Below, piece by piece: positions 33,533 through 45,914 of a DNA stretch of 64,000 nucleotides (positions within the stretch are counted from its first letter, which is position 1; every line of letters begins with the position of its first letter). Under the pieces are notes generated by a model. That model was not told the origin of the DNA. It searched no databases and was given only the letters and a program-made list of their open reading frames with translations. The stretch is from Ariolimax columbianus. Taxonomy: Eukaryota > Mollusca > Gastropoda > Stylommatophora > Arionidae. Made by a program: the position numbers and the translations under genes. Location of the stretch: NCBI GenBank assembly GCA_036924085.1, contig JAVGWX010000019.1, forward strand, positions 4,177,641-4,241,640. Direction: 5' to 3'.

Positions 33533-35225
33533 AGTTAACTTAACTTAACTTAACTTAACGTCTTTATACTGGTCTAGAAGACTATGCAGAGTCTGTATAC
33601 AACCAGTTGCATTTACATTACCTTACTCTAAAAGCTATGCGTATTCAATTTATTCGTTTACGCATTAAATGTCCCTGCCACCACTACATCATGTGGCAAT
33701 GCATTCCAAGCATTCACCACTCTCTGACTAAAAAAATATTTCCTAATATCTAATCTGGACCGCTCTTTAGTTAATTTGAAAGTATGCCCTCTTGTTCTTG
33801 TAGGTGGTTGTATTTTAAAAAATTTGTTATAGTCTAATGTATCCGTTCCTCTGATCATCTCATAAATCTGTATTAAGTCAACTCGAATTCTTCTCTTTTC
33901 TAAACACTGTAGGCCGATTTTTAAGAGTCTTTCCTCATAACTATAATTCTATAATCCCACTATCAGCTTTGTCACTTTTGTTTTTTTTGGTATTATTTTC
34001 AGGATGTTTATAGGCCCTATTTGATAAGGACTCCACACCTGTACACAGTACTCCCCACCCGTACACAGTACTGCACACCTGTACACAGTACTCCAATATA
34101 GGTCTACTAATGCCTTATACAGTTTGACTATCACTTCCTTGCTCCTGTGTTTAATATTTCTTTTTATCATACCTAACATTGCATTTGCCTTTTTCACCGC
34201 TACCTGGACTTGCTCACTCACCTTACCTGTATGTAATATTATAATCCCTAGGTCCCTTTCCTTTTCTATCGTTCTAATATTGTTCTCGCCAATTCTGTAG
34301 TTATGTTCCATATTGGATCTACCCATGTGGATGACTTTACATTTATCTACATTAAACTCCATTTGCCAGCTTACAGACCATTCTCGAACTTTATCTAAAT
34401 CCGACCTCAATATATCCACTTCAACTTTAGATGAGACACTACTGCATAGTTTTGTGTCATCAACAAATTTTGCAATCATGGATCCCACATCAATGTCTAA
34501 ATCGTTTGTATATATCAAGAACAAAATTGGTCCCAAAACCGAGCCCTGTGGCACTCCACTCTTTCCTTCACACCACTCAGAGTACTCCTTATTTATGCCC
34601 ACCCTCTGCCTTCTTCCCATTAACCAATTTTCAATCCATTTGGCAACTTCCCCGCCTATTCCATGCGTTTTTAACTTTCGATAAAATCGTTGATGACGTC
34701 TCTATCAAAGGTTTTTGCAAAATCTAGATAAATAACATCCACTATCTACCAATTTATCATTTTAGTAACCTCCTCCATGAACTCTAATATATTTGTTAAG
34801 CATGATCTCCCTCTAGTAAACCCACGCAGACTATTTCTGATTAGATTAAACTTGTCTAAATACATTACAGTGTTTTCTTTGATTATTGACTCTAACAATT
34901 TACAGACTATGCTCGTTAAACTCACCGGTCTATAATTTGCTGGATTTGACTTTTTGCCCTTTTTGAATAATGGTATCACTCCTGCATCTTTCCAATCCGG
35001 TAGAACAATCCCATTTGCAAGTTTTTGAGAACATAATATAGCCAATGGTTTTGCTAGTTGGTCTCTAATTTCATACAGCAATTTTGGATGAATGGCATCT
35101 TGACCTGGGCATTTATCCACTTTCAACCCATCCAATTTTTAAAAAACCATTTCCTCTGTAATACATATTGATCTTAATCCCGCTCTTTCTATGTCTCTTT
35201 GAAAGATATCTATAGAATCTTGGAT
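33533..35225 (-). mobile_element. CR1-like LINE, 5'-truncated, inside a minisatellite
   Basis: On the - strand (35135 downward) it encodes KCPGQDAIHPKLLYEI, PLFKKGKKSNPANYRPVSLT, a GRSCLTNILEF block, GVPQGSVLGPILFLIYTNDL and FVDDTKLCSS (catalytic box, FVDD for the usual FADD). CKVIHMGR, then RLDIRKYFFSQRVVNAWNAL near the C-terminus follow. Frameshifts lie near 34700 and 33950. The 3' end (33533-33655) has GTTGTATACAGACTCTGCAT and a GTTAA-repeat tail, as in CR1/L2-group elements. The endonuclease is missing. Confidence 0.92.
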
Positions 35226-35795
35226 AAGATGTCTGTCTGTCTGTCTTTCTGTGTGTGTGTGTGTGCGTGTGCGTTTCCGAGTGCACGTGCGCGCTCGTGT
35301 GTATCAGGGTAATAAGCAGTGTGAGTCAGGGTAATAAGTTGTGTGTGTCAGGGTAATACGTTGCCTGTGTATCAAAGTAAGACATTGTGTGTCATGGTAA
35401 TAAGTTGTGTGGCATGGTAATACGTTGTGTGTGTCATGGTAATAAGTTGTGTGTACCAGGGTAATAAGTTGTGTGTGTCAGGGTAATAAGTTGTGTCTCA
35501 GAGTAACAAGGTGTCTGTGTCAGGGTAATAAGTTGTGTGTCAGGGTAATAAGTTGTGTCTCAGAGTAACAAGGTGTCTGTGTCAGGGTAATAAGTTGTGT
35601 GTCAGGGTAATAAGTTGTGTCTCAGAGTAACAAGGTGTCTGTGTCAGGGTAATAAGTTGTGTGTCAGGGTAATAAGTTGTGTCTCAGAGTAACAAGGTGT
35701 CTGTGTCAGTATAATAAGCTGTGTGTCAGGGTAATAAGTTGTGTCTCAGAGTAACAAGGTGTCTGTGTCAGTATAATAAGTTGTGTGTCAGGGTA
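35226..35795 (+). repeat. GT-rich stretch and 20-bp minisatellite, right half
   Basis: TGTGTCAGGGTAATAAGT units. At 35500-35790 they form a three-unit block with CTCAGAGTAACAAGGTGTCT, repeated five times. Confidence 0.94.
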
Positions 35796-35879
35796 AAAAA
35801 TAAGTGGAGTGGATCGGTGTTCTGTAGACCTGGATTCTCATTGATTTATAGAATGTGTGCATGAATGAGTCAACAATTA

Positions 35880-36825
35880 AGCTTTTCATGCGGAGAGTAG
35901 GGTGTGAGTGGGTGTGCTAGTAGGTAAGAGAGTAAGCATTTCATGCAGAGAGTAGGGTGTGAGTGAGTTTGCTAGTAGGCAAGAGAGTAAGCATTTCATG
36001 CAGAGAGTAGAGTGTGAGTGGGTTTGCTAGTAGGCAAGAGAGTAAGCATTTCATGCAGAGAGTATAGTGTGAGTGGGTTTGCTAGTAGGCAAGAGAGTAA
36101 GCATTTCATGCAGAGAGTAGGGTGTGAGTGAGTTTGCTAGTAGGCAAGAGAGTAAGCTTTTCATGCGGAGAGTAGGGTGTGAGTGGGTGTGCTAGTAGGT
36201 AAGAGAGTAAGCTTTTCATGCGGAGAGTAGGGTGTGAGTGGGTGTGCTAGTAGGCAAGAGAGTAAGCTTTTCATGCGGAGAGTAGGGTGTGAGTGGGTTT
36301 GCTAGTAGGTAAGAGAGTAAGCTTTTCATGCAGAGAGTAGGGTGTGAGTGGGTTTGCTAGTAGGTAAGAGAGTAAGCATTTCATGCAGAGAGTAGGGTGT
36401 GAGTGGGTTTGCTAGTAGGTAAGAGAGTAAGCATTTCATGCAGAGAGTAGGGTGTGAGTGGGTTTGCTAGTAGGTAAGAGAGTAAGCATTTCATGCAGAG
36501 AGTAGGGTGTGAGTGGGTTTGCTAGTAGGTAAGAGAGTAAGCATTTCATGCAGAGAGTAGGGTGTGAGTGGGTTTGCTAGTAGGTAAGAGAGTAAGCATT
36601 TCATGCAGAGAGTAGGGTGTGAGTGGGTGTGCTAGTAGGTAAGAGAGTAAGCATTTCATGCGGAGAGTAGGGTGTGAGTGGGTGTGCTAGTAGGCAAGAG
36701 AGTAAGCATTTCATGCAGAGAGTAGAGTGTGAGTGGGTTTGCTAGTAGGCAAGAGAGTAAGCATTTCATGCAGAGAGTAGAGTGTGAGTGGGTTTGCTAG
36801 TAGGCAAGAGAGTAAGCCTTAGATT
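35880..36825 (+). repeat. Minisatellite, 55-bp unit, about 17 copies
   Basis: The unit contains GGGTGTGAGTGGGTTTGCTA, GTAGGTAAGAGAGTAAGCAT and TTCATGCAGAGAGTA. It has few, recurring variant positions. Confidence 0.97.
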
Positions 36826-37014
36826 CAGTAATACACTCTGTGAATGCGGTAATGAAAACCATTTTTTTCCGCGAATGAGCGAGCGAGTCAGGGAACAATC
36901 CGAAGAATAATCGTCTCATTCACGTGTGACAAGGTCTGGAGTGACTGAATGAGTGAATGAATGAATTAGTGAATTAAGCTGGTAGAGAATACGTTTTACA
37001 TTCATTGACTTAAT

Positions 37015-37440
37015 GTGCTGGTGAGTGAGTGGCGGTGTTGGTGAATGAATGTGTTGGTTAGTGGGGGTGTTGGTGAGTGTGGGTGTTGGTGAGGGAGTGT
37101 GTTAGTGAGTGGGGGTGTTGGTGAGTGGGGGTGTCTGTGAGTGAGTGTGTTTGTGAGTGCGGGGGTCGGTGAGTGAGTGTGTTGGTGAGTGGGAGTATTG
37201 GTGAGCGGGGATGTCTGTGAGTGAGTGTGTTTGTGAGTGGGGGTGTTGATGAGTGGGCGTGTCTGTGAGTAAGTGTGTTGGTGATTGGGTGTGTTGGTGA
37301 GTGGGGGTGTTGATGAGTGGGGGTGTATGTGAGTGAATGCGTTTGTTAGTGATGGTGTTGATGAGTGGGGTGTCTGTGAGTGAGTGTGTTGATGAGTTGG
37401 TGAGTGGGGGTGTTGGTGAGTGGGGGTGTTGGTGAGTGCG
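37015..37440. repeat. Degenerate 18-20-bp minisatellite
   Basis: GTGAGTGGGGGTGTTG and GTGAGTGAGTGTGTTG mix. G-rich on the + strand; the - strand stays open as a His/Pro/Thr-rich frame with no family match. Confidence 0.88.
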
Positions 37441-37769
37441 CCAGAAAGTGAGGAAATAGTGATTTCATTCAGTGAGTGAGAGTGTGTGTGGGTGATAGAC
37501 AGGATTAGTGAAGGAATAATCATATCATGCAGTGAGTGCGAGGCAAACCGATGCCTGGACGAGTGTATGGGTCGGTGATTGAGAAAACCAGTGGGAGTAT
37601 AATCTTGTCATTCTTTGTGTGAGATGGTGAGTGACTAAGTGGGTGAATGAGAGAAGGAGCTGGAAACGACGGATAAAATGAGGTAAGCCGCTGTGAACGA
37701 GGGAGTGAATGAGATGCTAAGTGAGAGAGTGACGGGTGAGAGTTTGTTGGTGAGGTATGGACACAGTAA

Positions 37770-39775
37770 GTGTGTCTTTCTAATGAGTAAAATATAGATG
37801 CAGTAAACTAGTCTTCTGAGTAAGTGAGATATTGAGACAGTAAAGTTGTCTTCTGATTGAGTGAGTTATGGAGACAGTAAATTTGTCTTCTGAATGAGGT
37901 ATTAGGACAGTAAACTTGTCTTCTGAATTAGTGAGGTATGCAGACAGTAAATTTGTCGTCTGAGTGATTGAGGTATAGAGACAGTAAACTTGTCTTCTGA
38001 GTGAGGTAGACAGTAAACTTGTCTTCTGTGTGAGGTAGACAGTAAATCTGTCTTCTGAGTGAAGTAGACAGTAAACCTGTCTTCTGAGAGAGGTAGACAT
38101 TAAACTTATCTTCTGAGTCAGGTAGACAGTAAACTGTTCTTCTGAGTGAGTGAGGTATTAGGAAAATAAACTTGTCTTCTGAGTGAGGTAGACAGTAAAC
38201 TTGTCTTCTGAGTGAGTGAGATATTAGGAAAGTAAACTGGTCTTCTGAGTGAGGTAGACAGTAAACTTGTCTTCTGAGTGAGGTAGACAGTAAACTTGTC
38301 TTCTGAGTGAGGTAGACAGTAAACTTGTCTTCTGAGTGAGGTAGACAGTAAACTTGTCTTCTGAGTGAGTGAGACAGTAAACTTGTCTTCTGAGTGAGTG
38401 AGATATTAGGAAAGTAAACTGGTCTTCTGAGTGAGGTAGACAGTAAACTGGTCTTCTGATTGAGGTAGACAGTAAACTTGTCTTCTGAGTGAGGTAGACA
38501 GTAAACTTGTCTTCTGAGTGAGGTAGACAGTAAACTTGTCTTCTGAGTGAGGTAGACAGTAAACTTGTCTTCTGAGTGAGGTAGACAGTAAACTTGTCTT
38601 CTGAGTGAGGTAGACAGTAAACTTGTCTTCTGAGTGAGGTAGACAGTAAACTTGTCTTCTGAGTGAGGTAGACAGTAAACTTGTCTTCTGAGTGAGGTAG
38701 ACAGTAAACTTGTCTTCTGAGTGAGGTAGACAGTAAACTTGTCTTCTGAGTGAGGTAGACAGTAAACTTGTCTTCTGAGTGAGGTAGACAGTAAACTTGT
38801 CTTCTGAGTGAGGTAGACAGTAAACTGGTCTTCTGAGTGAGGTAGACAGTAAACTTGTCTTCTGAGTGATGTAGACAGTAAACTTGTCTTCTGAGTGAGG
38901 TAGACAGTAAACTTGTCTTCTGAGTGAGGTAGACAGTAAACTTGTCTTCTGAGTGAGGTAGACAGTAAACTTGTCTTATGAGTGAGGTAGACAGTAAGCT
39001 TGTCTTCTGAGTGAGGTAGACAGTAAACTTGTCTTCTGAGTGAGGTAGACAGTAAACTTGTCTTCTGAGTGAGACAGTAAACTTGTCTTCTGAGTGAGAC
39101 AGTAAACTTGTCTTCTGAGTGAGGTAGACAGTAAACTTGTCTTCTGAGTGAGGTAGACAGTAAACTGGTCTTCTGAGTGAGGTAGACAGTAAACTTGTCT
39201 TCTGAGTGAGGTAGACAGTAAACTTGTCTTCTGAGTGAGGTAGACAGTAAACTTGTCTTCTGAGTGAGGTAGACAGTAAACTTGTCTTCTGAGTGAGACA
39301 GTAAACTTGTCTTCTGAGTGAGGTAGACAGTAAACTTGTCTTCTGAGTGAGGTAGACAGTAAACTTGTCTTCTGAGTGAGGTAGACAGTAAACTTGTCTT
39401 CTGAGTGAGGTAGACAGTAAACTTGTCTTCTGAGTGAGGTAGACAGTAAACTTGTCTTCTGAGTGAGGTAGACAGTAAACTTGTCTTCTGAGTGAGGTAG
39501 ACAGTAAACTTGTCTTTTGAGTGAGGTAGACAGTAAACCTGTCTTCTGAGTGAGGTAGACAGTAAACTTGTCTTCTGAGTGAGGTAGACAGTAAACTTGT
39601 CTTCTGAGTGAGGTAGACAGTAAACTTGTCTTCTGAGTGAGGTAGACAGTAAACTTGTCTTCTGAGTGAGGTAGACAGTAAACTTGTCCTCTGAGTGAGT
39701 GAGATATTAGGAAAGTAAACTGGTCTTCTGAGTGAGTGAGACAGTAAACTTGTCTTCTGAGTGGGTGAGGCATGG
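37770..39775 (+). repeat. Minisatellite, 29-bp unit, over 60 copies
   Basis: Unit GTAGACAGTAAACTTGTCTT plus CTGAGTGAG. Copies are nearly identical between 38240 and 39700 and degenerate to the left. Some copies lack the GGTA segment. Confidence 0.98.
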
Positions 39776-39939
39776 GGACAGTATAATTATTGTTGTTCTT
39801 GCTCTTGTTTTCTCTACCGTGACAGAAAACGTTAGAAAATTAGAGGGAGAGATTGAGAGAGATTTAGTTAGCTTTGTTGTTTTAGATGAGACATACCATG
39901 GCTGGAATTAGATCTACATAGTGAGATCCTGACGGAGAT

Positions 39940-40320
39940 GTCAAAGAGAGACAGAGAGAGAGAGAAAGAGAGAGGGAGAGAGAGAAAAAGACAGAATGGG
40001 ATAGAAAGTGAACGTTATTTTGTTTAACTAGAGTTATAGCGGCAGAAAGAAACAATGGTAGAGAATGGGAAATAAAGTGAGAGAAACAAAACGAGAGAGA
40101 AGAAAGGAGAGATAAGAAAGTGAGAGAGATAATGAGACAGAATGAGATAGGAAAAATAAAGCCGCGTGAGAGCCATGGAACAAGTGATAATAGTGAGAGA
40201 GAGAAAGAATAAAACGGAGAGTGAGAGAATGAGAGAGAGTGGGGTAATGAGACAGGGGGAGAGAATGAGAAAGGGTAAGAGATAGAGGGTGAGATATAAT
40301 GAGTCGGAGAATGAAAGAGT
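39940..40320. repeat. GA-rich simple sequence
   Basis: AGAGAGA runs with interruptions, purine-rich on the + strand. Confidence 0.85.
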
Positions 40321-40869
40321 AATCATCTTGGAGAAATGTAGTTCTCCCGTTGCTTTCATCCCGATCGTCACTAAGAAAGTACCTCCTGAGGAGATCTCTC
40401 ATCCAATTAGACAAGAAATTTGAACCATTTCTCTGGATTCATAAAACAGTATGGGTCTGCGAGTCGGTTGTTCCTGTAATTAGCGGAGATCTGTAACAGA
40501 AAATCACCGTTGCATGTCGCTCAAGATGGACGAGGTCAAGAGATGGCAGGTTAATGTGGTCAGCGTGACATCCCATGACACGCACATGTCAGAGATGTAT
40601 GCCACGGCACTGATAAATCGTGGGTGGGTGGAAGAGAAGGTAGATCAATTACTGCAGTAGAATTGAAAGTATTGAGACTTCATGATACGAGTTGTCAGGT
40701 ATTTGTGAGGTGGACTGGTCAATCCCCCGTCTTTAATGCCTCGTTTTCGTTAATTCTGCCATTTACAACCGTGCAGACTGAGACGCTGCCTGTGTGGAAT
40801 TCAGCGCCCCTAAATTGATAGCAAAGAACGGATCCACTCAATTAAAATTATAAAAGATCTTTCATTCAC
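40321..40869. other. Intergenic, no feature recognised
   Basis: Unique-looking sequence without coding or repeat signal. Confidence 0.5.
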
Positions 40870-41275
40870 ATTATAGTAGCCTGCATGGAGGAGATATATC
40901 ATCCACATTTTAAGACCCAAAATGGAGGAGATATATCATCCACATTATAGTACCGTGCGTGGAGGAGATATATCATTCACATTATAGTACCCAGCATGGA
41001 GGAGATATATCATTCACATTATAGTACCCAGCATGGAGGAGAAATATCATTCGCATTATAATACCCAGTTTAGAAGAGATATATTATTTACATTATAGTA
41101 CCCAGCTTGGAGAAGACATATCATTCACATTATAGTACCCAGCATGGAGAAGATATATCATTAACGTTATAGTACCCAGCATGGAGGAGATATATCATTC
41201 ACATTATAGTACCCAGCATGGAGGAGATATATCATTCACATTGTAGAACTTACCATGGAAATATGTCAATCGCAT
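40870..41275 (+). repeat. Minisatellite, 37-bp unit, about 11 copies
   Basis: Unit CATGGAGGAGATATATCATT plus CACATTATAGTACCCAG. Confidence 0.94.
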
Positions 41276-41479
41276 TGTAGGACCAACCATAGAAGAGATG
41301 TATCATTCATGTTATTGCGACTCCTATGCCAATATTTGTGTACTCTGCTGGAGGGATGGCAGATTAAAGGACTGATGAATAATAGCCTCTTCCCCATACA
41401 GTCGCTGGGAAGTGTGCAGGAGAGAATTGTATTTTACCTCAGATCATAGGAGTCAGATGAAACACACTGGCCAAGACTC

Positions 41480-43710
41480 CACTACAAGTCAGGGCCGCCA
41501 GATAAAACATACTTACCCACACCTCAAGTCAGGGTCGCCAGATAAAACATACTTACCCACATCTCACGTCAGCCCCGCCCGGTGAAACACACTGACCCCC
41601 GCCTCACGTCAGGGCTGCAAGATGAAACACACTGACCAAGACCACAACCTCACGTCAGGGCTGCAAAATGAAACACACTGACCAAGACCCTATCCTCATG
41701 TCAGGGCCGCCAGATAAAACACACTAACCAAGATCCCCAACCTTACGTCAAGGCCGCCAGATAAAACACACTGACAAAGACCCCAACGTCACGTCAAGGC
41801 CGCCAGATAAAATACACTGACAAAGATCCCCAACCCTACGTCAAGGCCGCCAGATAAAACACACTGACAAAGACCCCAACCTCACGTCAAGGCCGCCAGA
41901 TAAAACACACTGACAAAGACCCCAACCTCACGCCAGGGCCGCGTGATAAAACACACTGACAAAGACCCCAACCTCACGTCAGGGCCTCCAGATAAAAACA
42001 CTGACAAAGACCCCAACCTCACGCCAGGGCCGCCAGATAAATAACTGACAGACCCCAACCTCACGTTAAGGCCGCCAGATAAAACACACTGACAAAGACC
42101 CCAACCTCACGCCAGGGCCGCCAGATAAAACACACTGACCAAGACCACAACCTCACGTCAGGGCTACAAAATGAAACACACTGACCAAGACCCTATCCTC
42201 ACGTCAGGGCCGCCAGATAAAACACACTAACCAAGATCCCCAACCTTACGTCAAGGCCGCCAGATAAAACACACTGACAAAGACCCCAACCTCACGTCAA
42301 GGCCGCCAGATAAAACACACTGACAAAGACCCCAACCTCACTCCAGGGCCGCCAGATAAAACACACTGACTAAGACCCCAACCTCACGTCAAGGCCGCCA
42401 GATAAAATACACTGACAAAGACCACAACCTCACGGCAGGGCCTCCAGATAAAAAGCACTGACGAAGACCCCAACCTCACGCCAGGGCCGCCAGATAAATA
42501 ACTGACAGACCCCCAACCTCACGTTAAAGCCGCCAGATAAAACACACTGACAAAGACCCCAACCTCACGTCAAGGCCGGCTGATAAAACACACTGACAAA
42601 GATCCCAACCTCACGGCAAGGCCGCCGGTTAAAACACACTGAGAAAGACTCCAACCTCACGTCAGGGCCGCCAGATTAAACAAACTGACAAAGACCCCCA
42701 ACCTCACGTCAAGGCCGCCAGATAAAACACACTGACAAAGACCCCAACCTCACGTCAAGGCCGCCAGATAAAACACACTGACAAAGATCCCAACCTCACG
42801 TCAAGGCCGCCAGATAAAACACACTGACAAAGACCCCAACCTCACGTCAAGGCCGCCAGATAAATAACTGACAGACCCCCAACCTCAGGTCAAGGCCGGC
42901 TGATAAAACACACTGACAAAGATCCCAACCTCACGTCAAGGCCGCCGGTTAAAACACACTGACAAAGACTCCAACCTCACGTCAGGGCCGCCAGATTAAA
43001 CAAACTGACAAAGACCCCCAACCTCACGTCAAGGCCGCCAGATAAAACACACTGACAAAGACCCCAACCTCACGTCAAGGCCGCCAGATAAAACACACTG
43101 ACAAAGACCCCAACCTTACGTCAAGGCCGCCAGATAAAACACACTGACAAAGACCCCAACCTCACGTCAAAGTCTCCAGATAAAACACACTGATCAAGAC
43201 CCCAACCTCACGTCAGGGCCGCCAGATAAAACACACTGACCAAGACCCCAACCTCACGTCAAGGCCGTCAGATAAAACACACTGACAAAGACCCCAACCT
43301 CGCGTAAAGGCTGCCAGATAAAATACACTGACAAAGACCCCAACCTCACGTCAAGGCCGCCAGATAAAACACACTGACCAAGACCCCAAACTCAAGCCAG
43401 GGCCGCCAGATAAAACACAATGACCAAGACCCCCAACCTTACGTCAAGGCCGCCAGATAAAACACACTGACTAAGACCCAACCTTACGTCAAGGCGGCCA
43501 GATAAAACACACTGACCAAGACCCCCAACCTCACGTCAGGGCCGCCAGATAAAACACACTGACCAAGACCCCAAACTCAAGCCAGGGCCGCCAGATAAAA
43601 CACACTGACCAAGACCCAACCTTACGTCAAGGCCGCCAGATAAAACACACTGACAAAGATCCCAACCTCACGTCAAGGCCGCCAGATAAAACACACTGAC
43701 CAAGACCCCA
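41480..43710 (+). repeat. Minisatellite, 46-bp unit, about 48 copies
   Basis: The unit contains GCCGCCAGATAAAACACACT, GACAAAGACCCCAACCTCAC and GTCAAG. A shortened unit with AGATAAATAACTGACAGAC recurs at about 42025, 42490 and 42860. An unusual CTGCAAAATGAAACAC unit recurs 503 bases apart. Confidence 0.98.
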
Positions 43711-43719
43711 CTTTTCCTC

Positions 43720-43975
43720 GCCGCTCTCCTGGTAACAGGCTGTGTCCCATTAATCTGACCGGCGAGGTGGGGATCTGCACTTTAATCCCTACCATGGTGA
43801 GCTTGCTGATGGGTCTCGCTTTGCACTACAGTAAGGAGGACCTAGGTCCATCTTACAGTCGGGATGTAAAAAGAGCCACTGTAGCCAGCCACCAAAGAAA
43901 CGTCGTATGCAGTTAAATAACTCAGCACGAGTGGTTTCCAACAACAACAACCACAACAACAACAACAATTGCCCG
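43720..43975 (+). mobile_element. Possible SINE-like insertion with a CAA-repeat tail
   Basis: A non-repetitive 250-bp segment follows the 46-bp array and ends in AACAACAACAACCACAACAA. No promoter boxes are clear. A SINE or LINE 3' end is an inference from the tail only. Confidence 0.35.
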
Positions 43976-44094
43976 TAATAGAAATAAAAGCTGTCCTGAA
44001 AAGGTCAATGTAGTCGCATGCACTGCTGTCGGGGATGAAGTGTTAGAGATTTCATTGTCCAAGGTCACAACCTATTTATGAGGTGGGGTAGCCA

Positions 44095-44225
44095 TTTCCA
44101 ATCTTTGCTGATGTTTCTTCCGACTGAAGATAAAAATACAATATACGCCTTACCCAGGCGATTTCAAACCCTGTCTCCTTTGATCACGATACCGACACCC
44201 TAACCACTCGTCCACATGCTTCTAG
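44095..44225 (-). mobile_element. tRNA-like SINE head (type 4)
   Basis: On the - strand from 44218: GTGGACGAGTGGTTAGGGTG (A box region) and GGGTTTGAAATCGCC (B box). No intact cloverleaf and no CCA-proximal pairing, so a SINE head is more likely than a tRNA gene. Confidence 0.6.
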
Positions 44226-44354
44226 AGTGAGGTCGTGTTTTAGGATACCATATAACAGCTCGTACGTGTTGTCTGTGTGCGAACGTACTGACAAGTTCTA
44301 TTTACACAGAGAACATTATCACCGACCGGATTGGGCTTGAAGGGAGAACTAAGC

Positions 44355-44520
44355 AGTGGTCAATGGAAGGATTGGTTAATCGAAGCAGTGGTCAATGAAA
44401 GGATTGGTTAATCGAAGCAGTGGTCAATGAAAGGATTGGTTAATCGAAGCGGTGGTCAATGGAAGGATTGCTTAATAATCGAAGCGGTGGTAAATGAAAG
44501 CAGTTTTCAATGAAAGCAGG
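44355..44520 (+). repeat. Minisatellite, 32-bp unit, about 5 copies
   Basis: Unit GAAGCAGTGGTCAATGAAAG plus GATTGGTTAATC. Confidence 0.92.
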
Positions 44521-44534
44521 GGTCATTTAAGCTG

Positions 44535-44700
44535 CAATGCGGAAGGGGCAATGACCGGGTCGCTAAGCGGTTGTGATACCAATCTCCTAACCTGGAAACA
44601 GGTTCAAACCCTGGTAATGCCCAGGTTGGTTGCCAGGAGTGAAATACGGACCCAGTCTGTACATTTGGCAGCTACTGTCGGCTATTCCTCTGTTTTAATC
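44535..44700 (+). mobile_element. tRNA-like SINE head (type 5)
   Basis: GACCGGGTCGCTAAGCGGT (A box region) and GGTTCAAACCCTGG (B box) at tRNA-like spacing. GGGCA at the start can pair with TGCCC at the end of the tRNA part. About 90 bases of unrelated sequence follow, which fits a SINE body. Confidence 0.6.
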
Positions 44701-45094
44701 CAATAGACCCACTGACAATAGCGTTATTATCTTAATATAACAAATAGTTGTTAATTGTCGATCAATGTATCGCCGAACTACAGCTGATTGATACATGAGG
44801 TTAAGAGAATAAGGCCACTGTAACATGACAAGCATGTCCTAAAGGACGGCAAATAATGGATGCTCTCGGAGCTCTCAACTTCATCGTGTTTAAGGATTTG
44901 GTACAGAGAGTATTGCAGCTGGCAAAGGGAAGCGTTTTAAGTAACAATTTTTGCACATGGTGAGGTTACTAGATCCATCTACGACCCTCTTCAATTACAT
45001 ATTACGTCATGCTTGAATGTTTTTTTCAACCCAGGCACGACTGTGGTGGTTTGCGCAATTGTTAAATGACAACGAAGGTCAAACGTTTCATCTT

Positions 45095-45415
45095 GTCATG
45101 ACCTATGACCTGTAGTCGCTGTGTCCGTGTGGTCATATTATGTCCTGACCTGTGGTCGCTGTGACCTTGTTTTAGTCACATGATGTCTAGACCTGTGACC
45201 CCTTTGTGTTTGTCATGGCCACATTATGTCCTGACATTTGATTTCTGCATGCGTGTCATGGTCACACTATGTCCAGACCTGTGACCTGTGGTCGCTGCGA
45301 GCTTGCCATGGTCACACTATGTCCAGACCTGTGACTTGTGGTCGCTGCGAGCTTGTCATGGTCTCACTATGTCCAGACCTGTGACCTGTGGTCGCTGCGA
45401 GCTTGCCATGGTTAC
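45095..45415 (+). repeat. Minisatellite, 50-bp unit
   Basis: The unit contains GTGACCTGTGGTCGCTGCGA, GCTTGTCATGGTCACACTAT and GTCCAGACCT. Right copies are tight, left copies degenerate. Confidence 0.92.
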
Positions 45416-45441
45416 TGACCTTAAGACTGAGGGTCCCATCA

Positions 45442-45473
45442 CCCCCCCCCCTCCCCTCCCCCCCCCCCCCCCC
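45442..45473 (+). repeat. Poly-C tract
   Basis: C10, CTCCCCT, then a second run of about 16 C. Similar C runs occur at 31989-32000, 46761-46775 and 47739-47751. Confidence 0.95.
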
Positions 45474-45914
45474 ACCGAGACTGGTGCTAGGGGGTCACTG
45501 TAACGTTCCAATGATGTTACCAAACGGAAACTTAAGGATGTTGTCCATGGAGCTAGCAAACACATCACGTAAAACCATTGCTACATAAACAGCTGTTGCA
45601 CGTGCTCTGATACAGACTTCCTGTGTGGAACCCAACTGTCGTGGTAGCCCAGTGCGGCGCGTGCAACTGACAGGCGAAATGAAAATATGAGAACCACATT
45701 GGTTAGAAAGATATCGTCTCACGACAATGCTAAGTAGGCTAAGTCTATCCAGCTGTAAACTGGTACTGGACATTTATAATATGCAAGGCAACGAGGAAGG
45801 GGATGATCATTCCACCTTAGACAAACTGACATCTTGTACAATGAATGTATTGCATGAAGGTAATTAGGCAGGCTTACGTCACACCAGGAAGTAGATTATG
45901 TGTCCATGTCTAGC

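Noticed and set aside
37002..37523. His/Pro/Thr-rich 173-codon frame
   Set aside because: Antisense reading of a degenerate G-rich array; no protein family features.
37770..39775. Regular short repeats resembling a CRISPR array
   Set aside because: There are no unique spacers; units follow each other directly or with unit-like sequence, no cas genes are present, and the DNA is clearly animal. The same holds for the other arrays.
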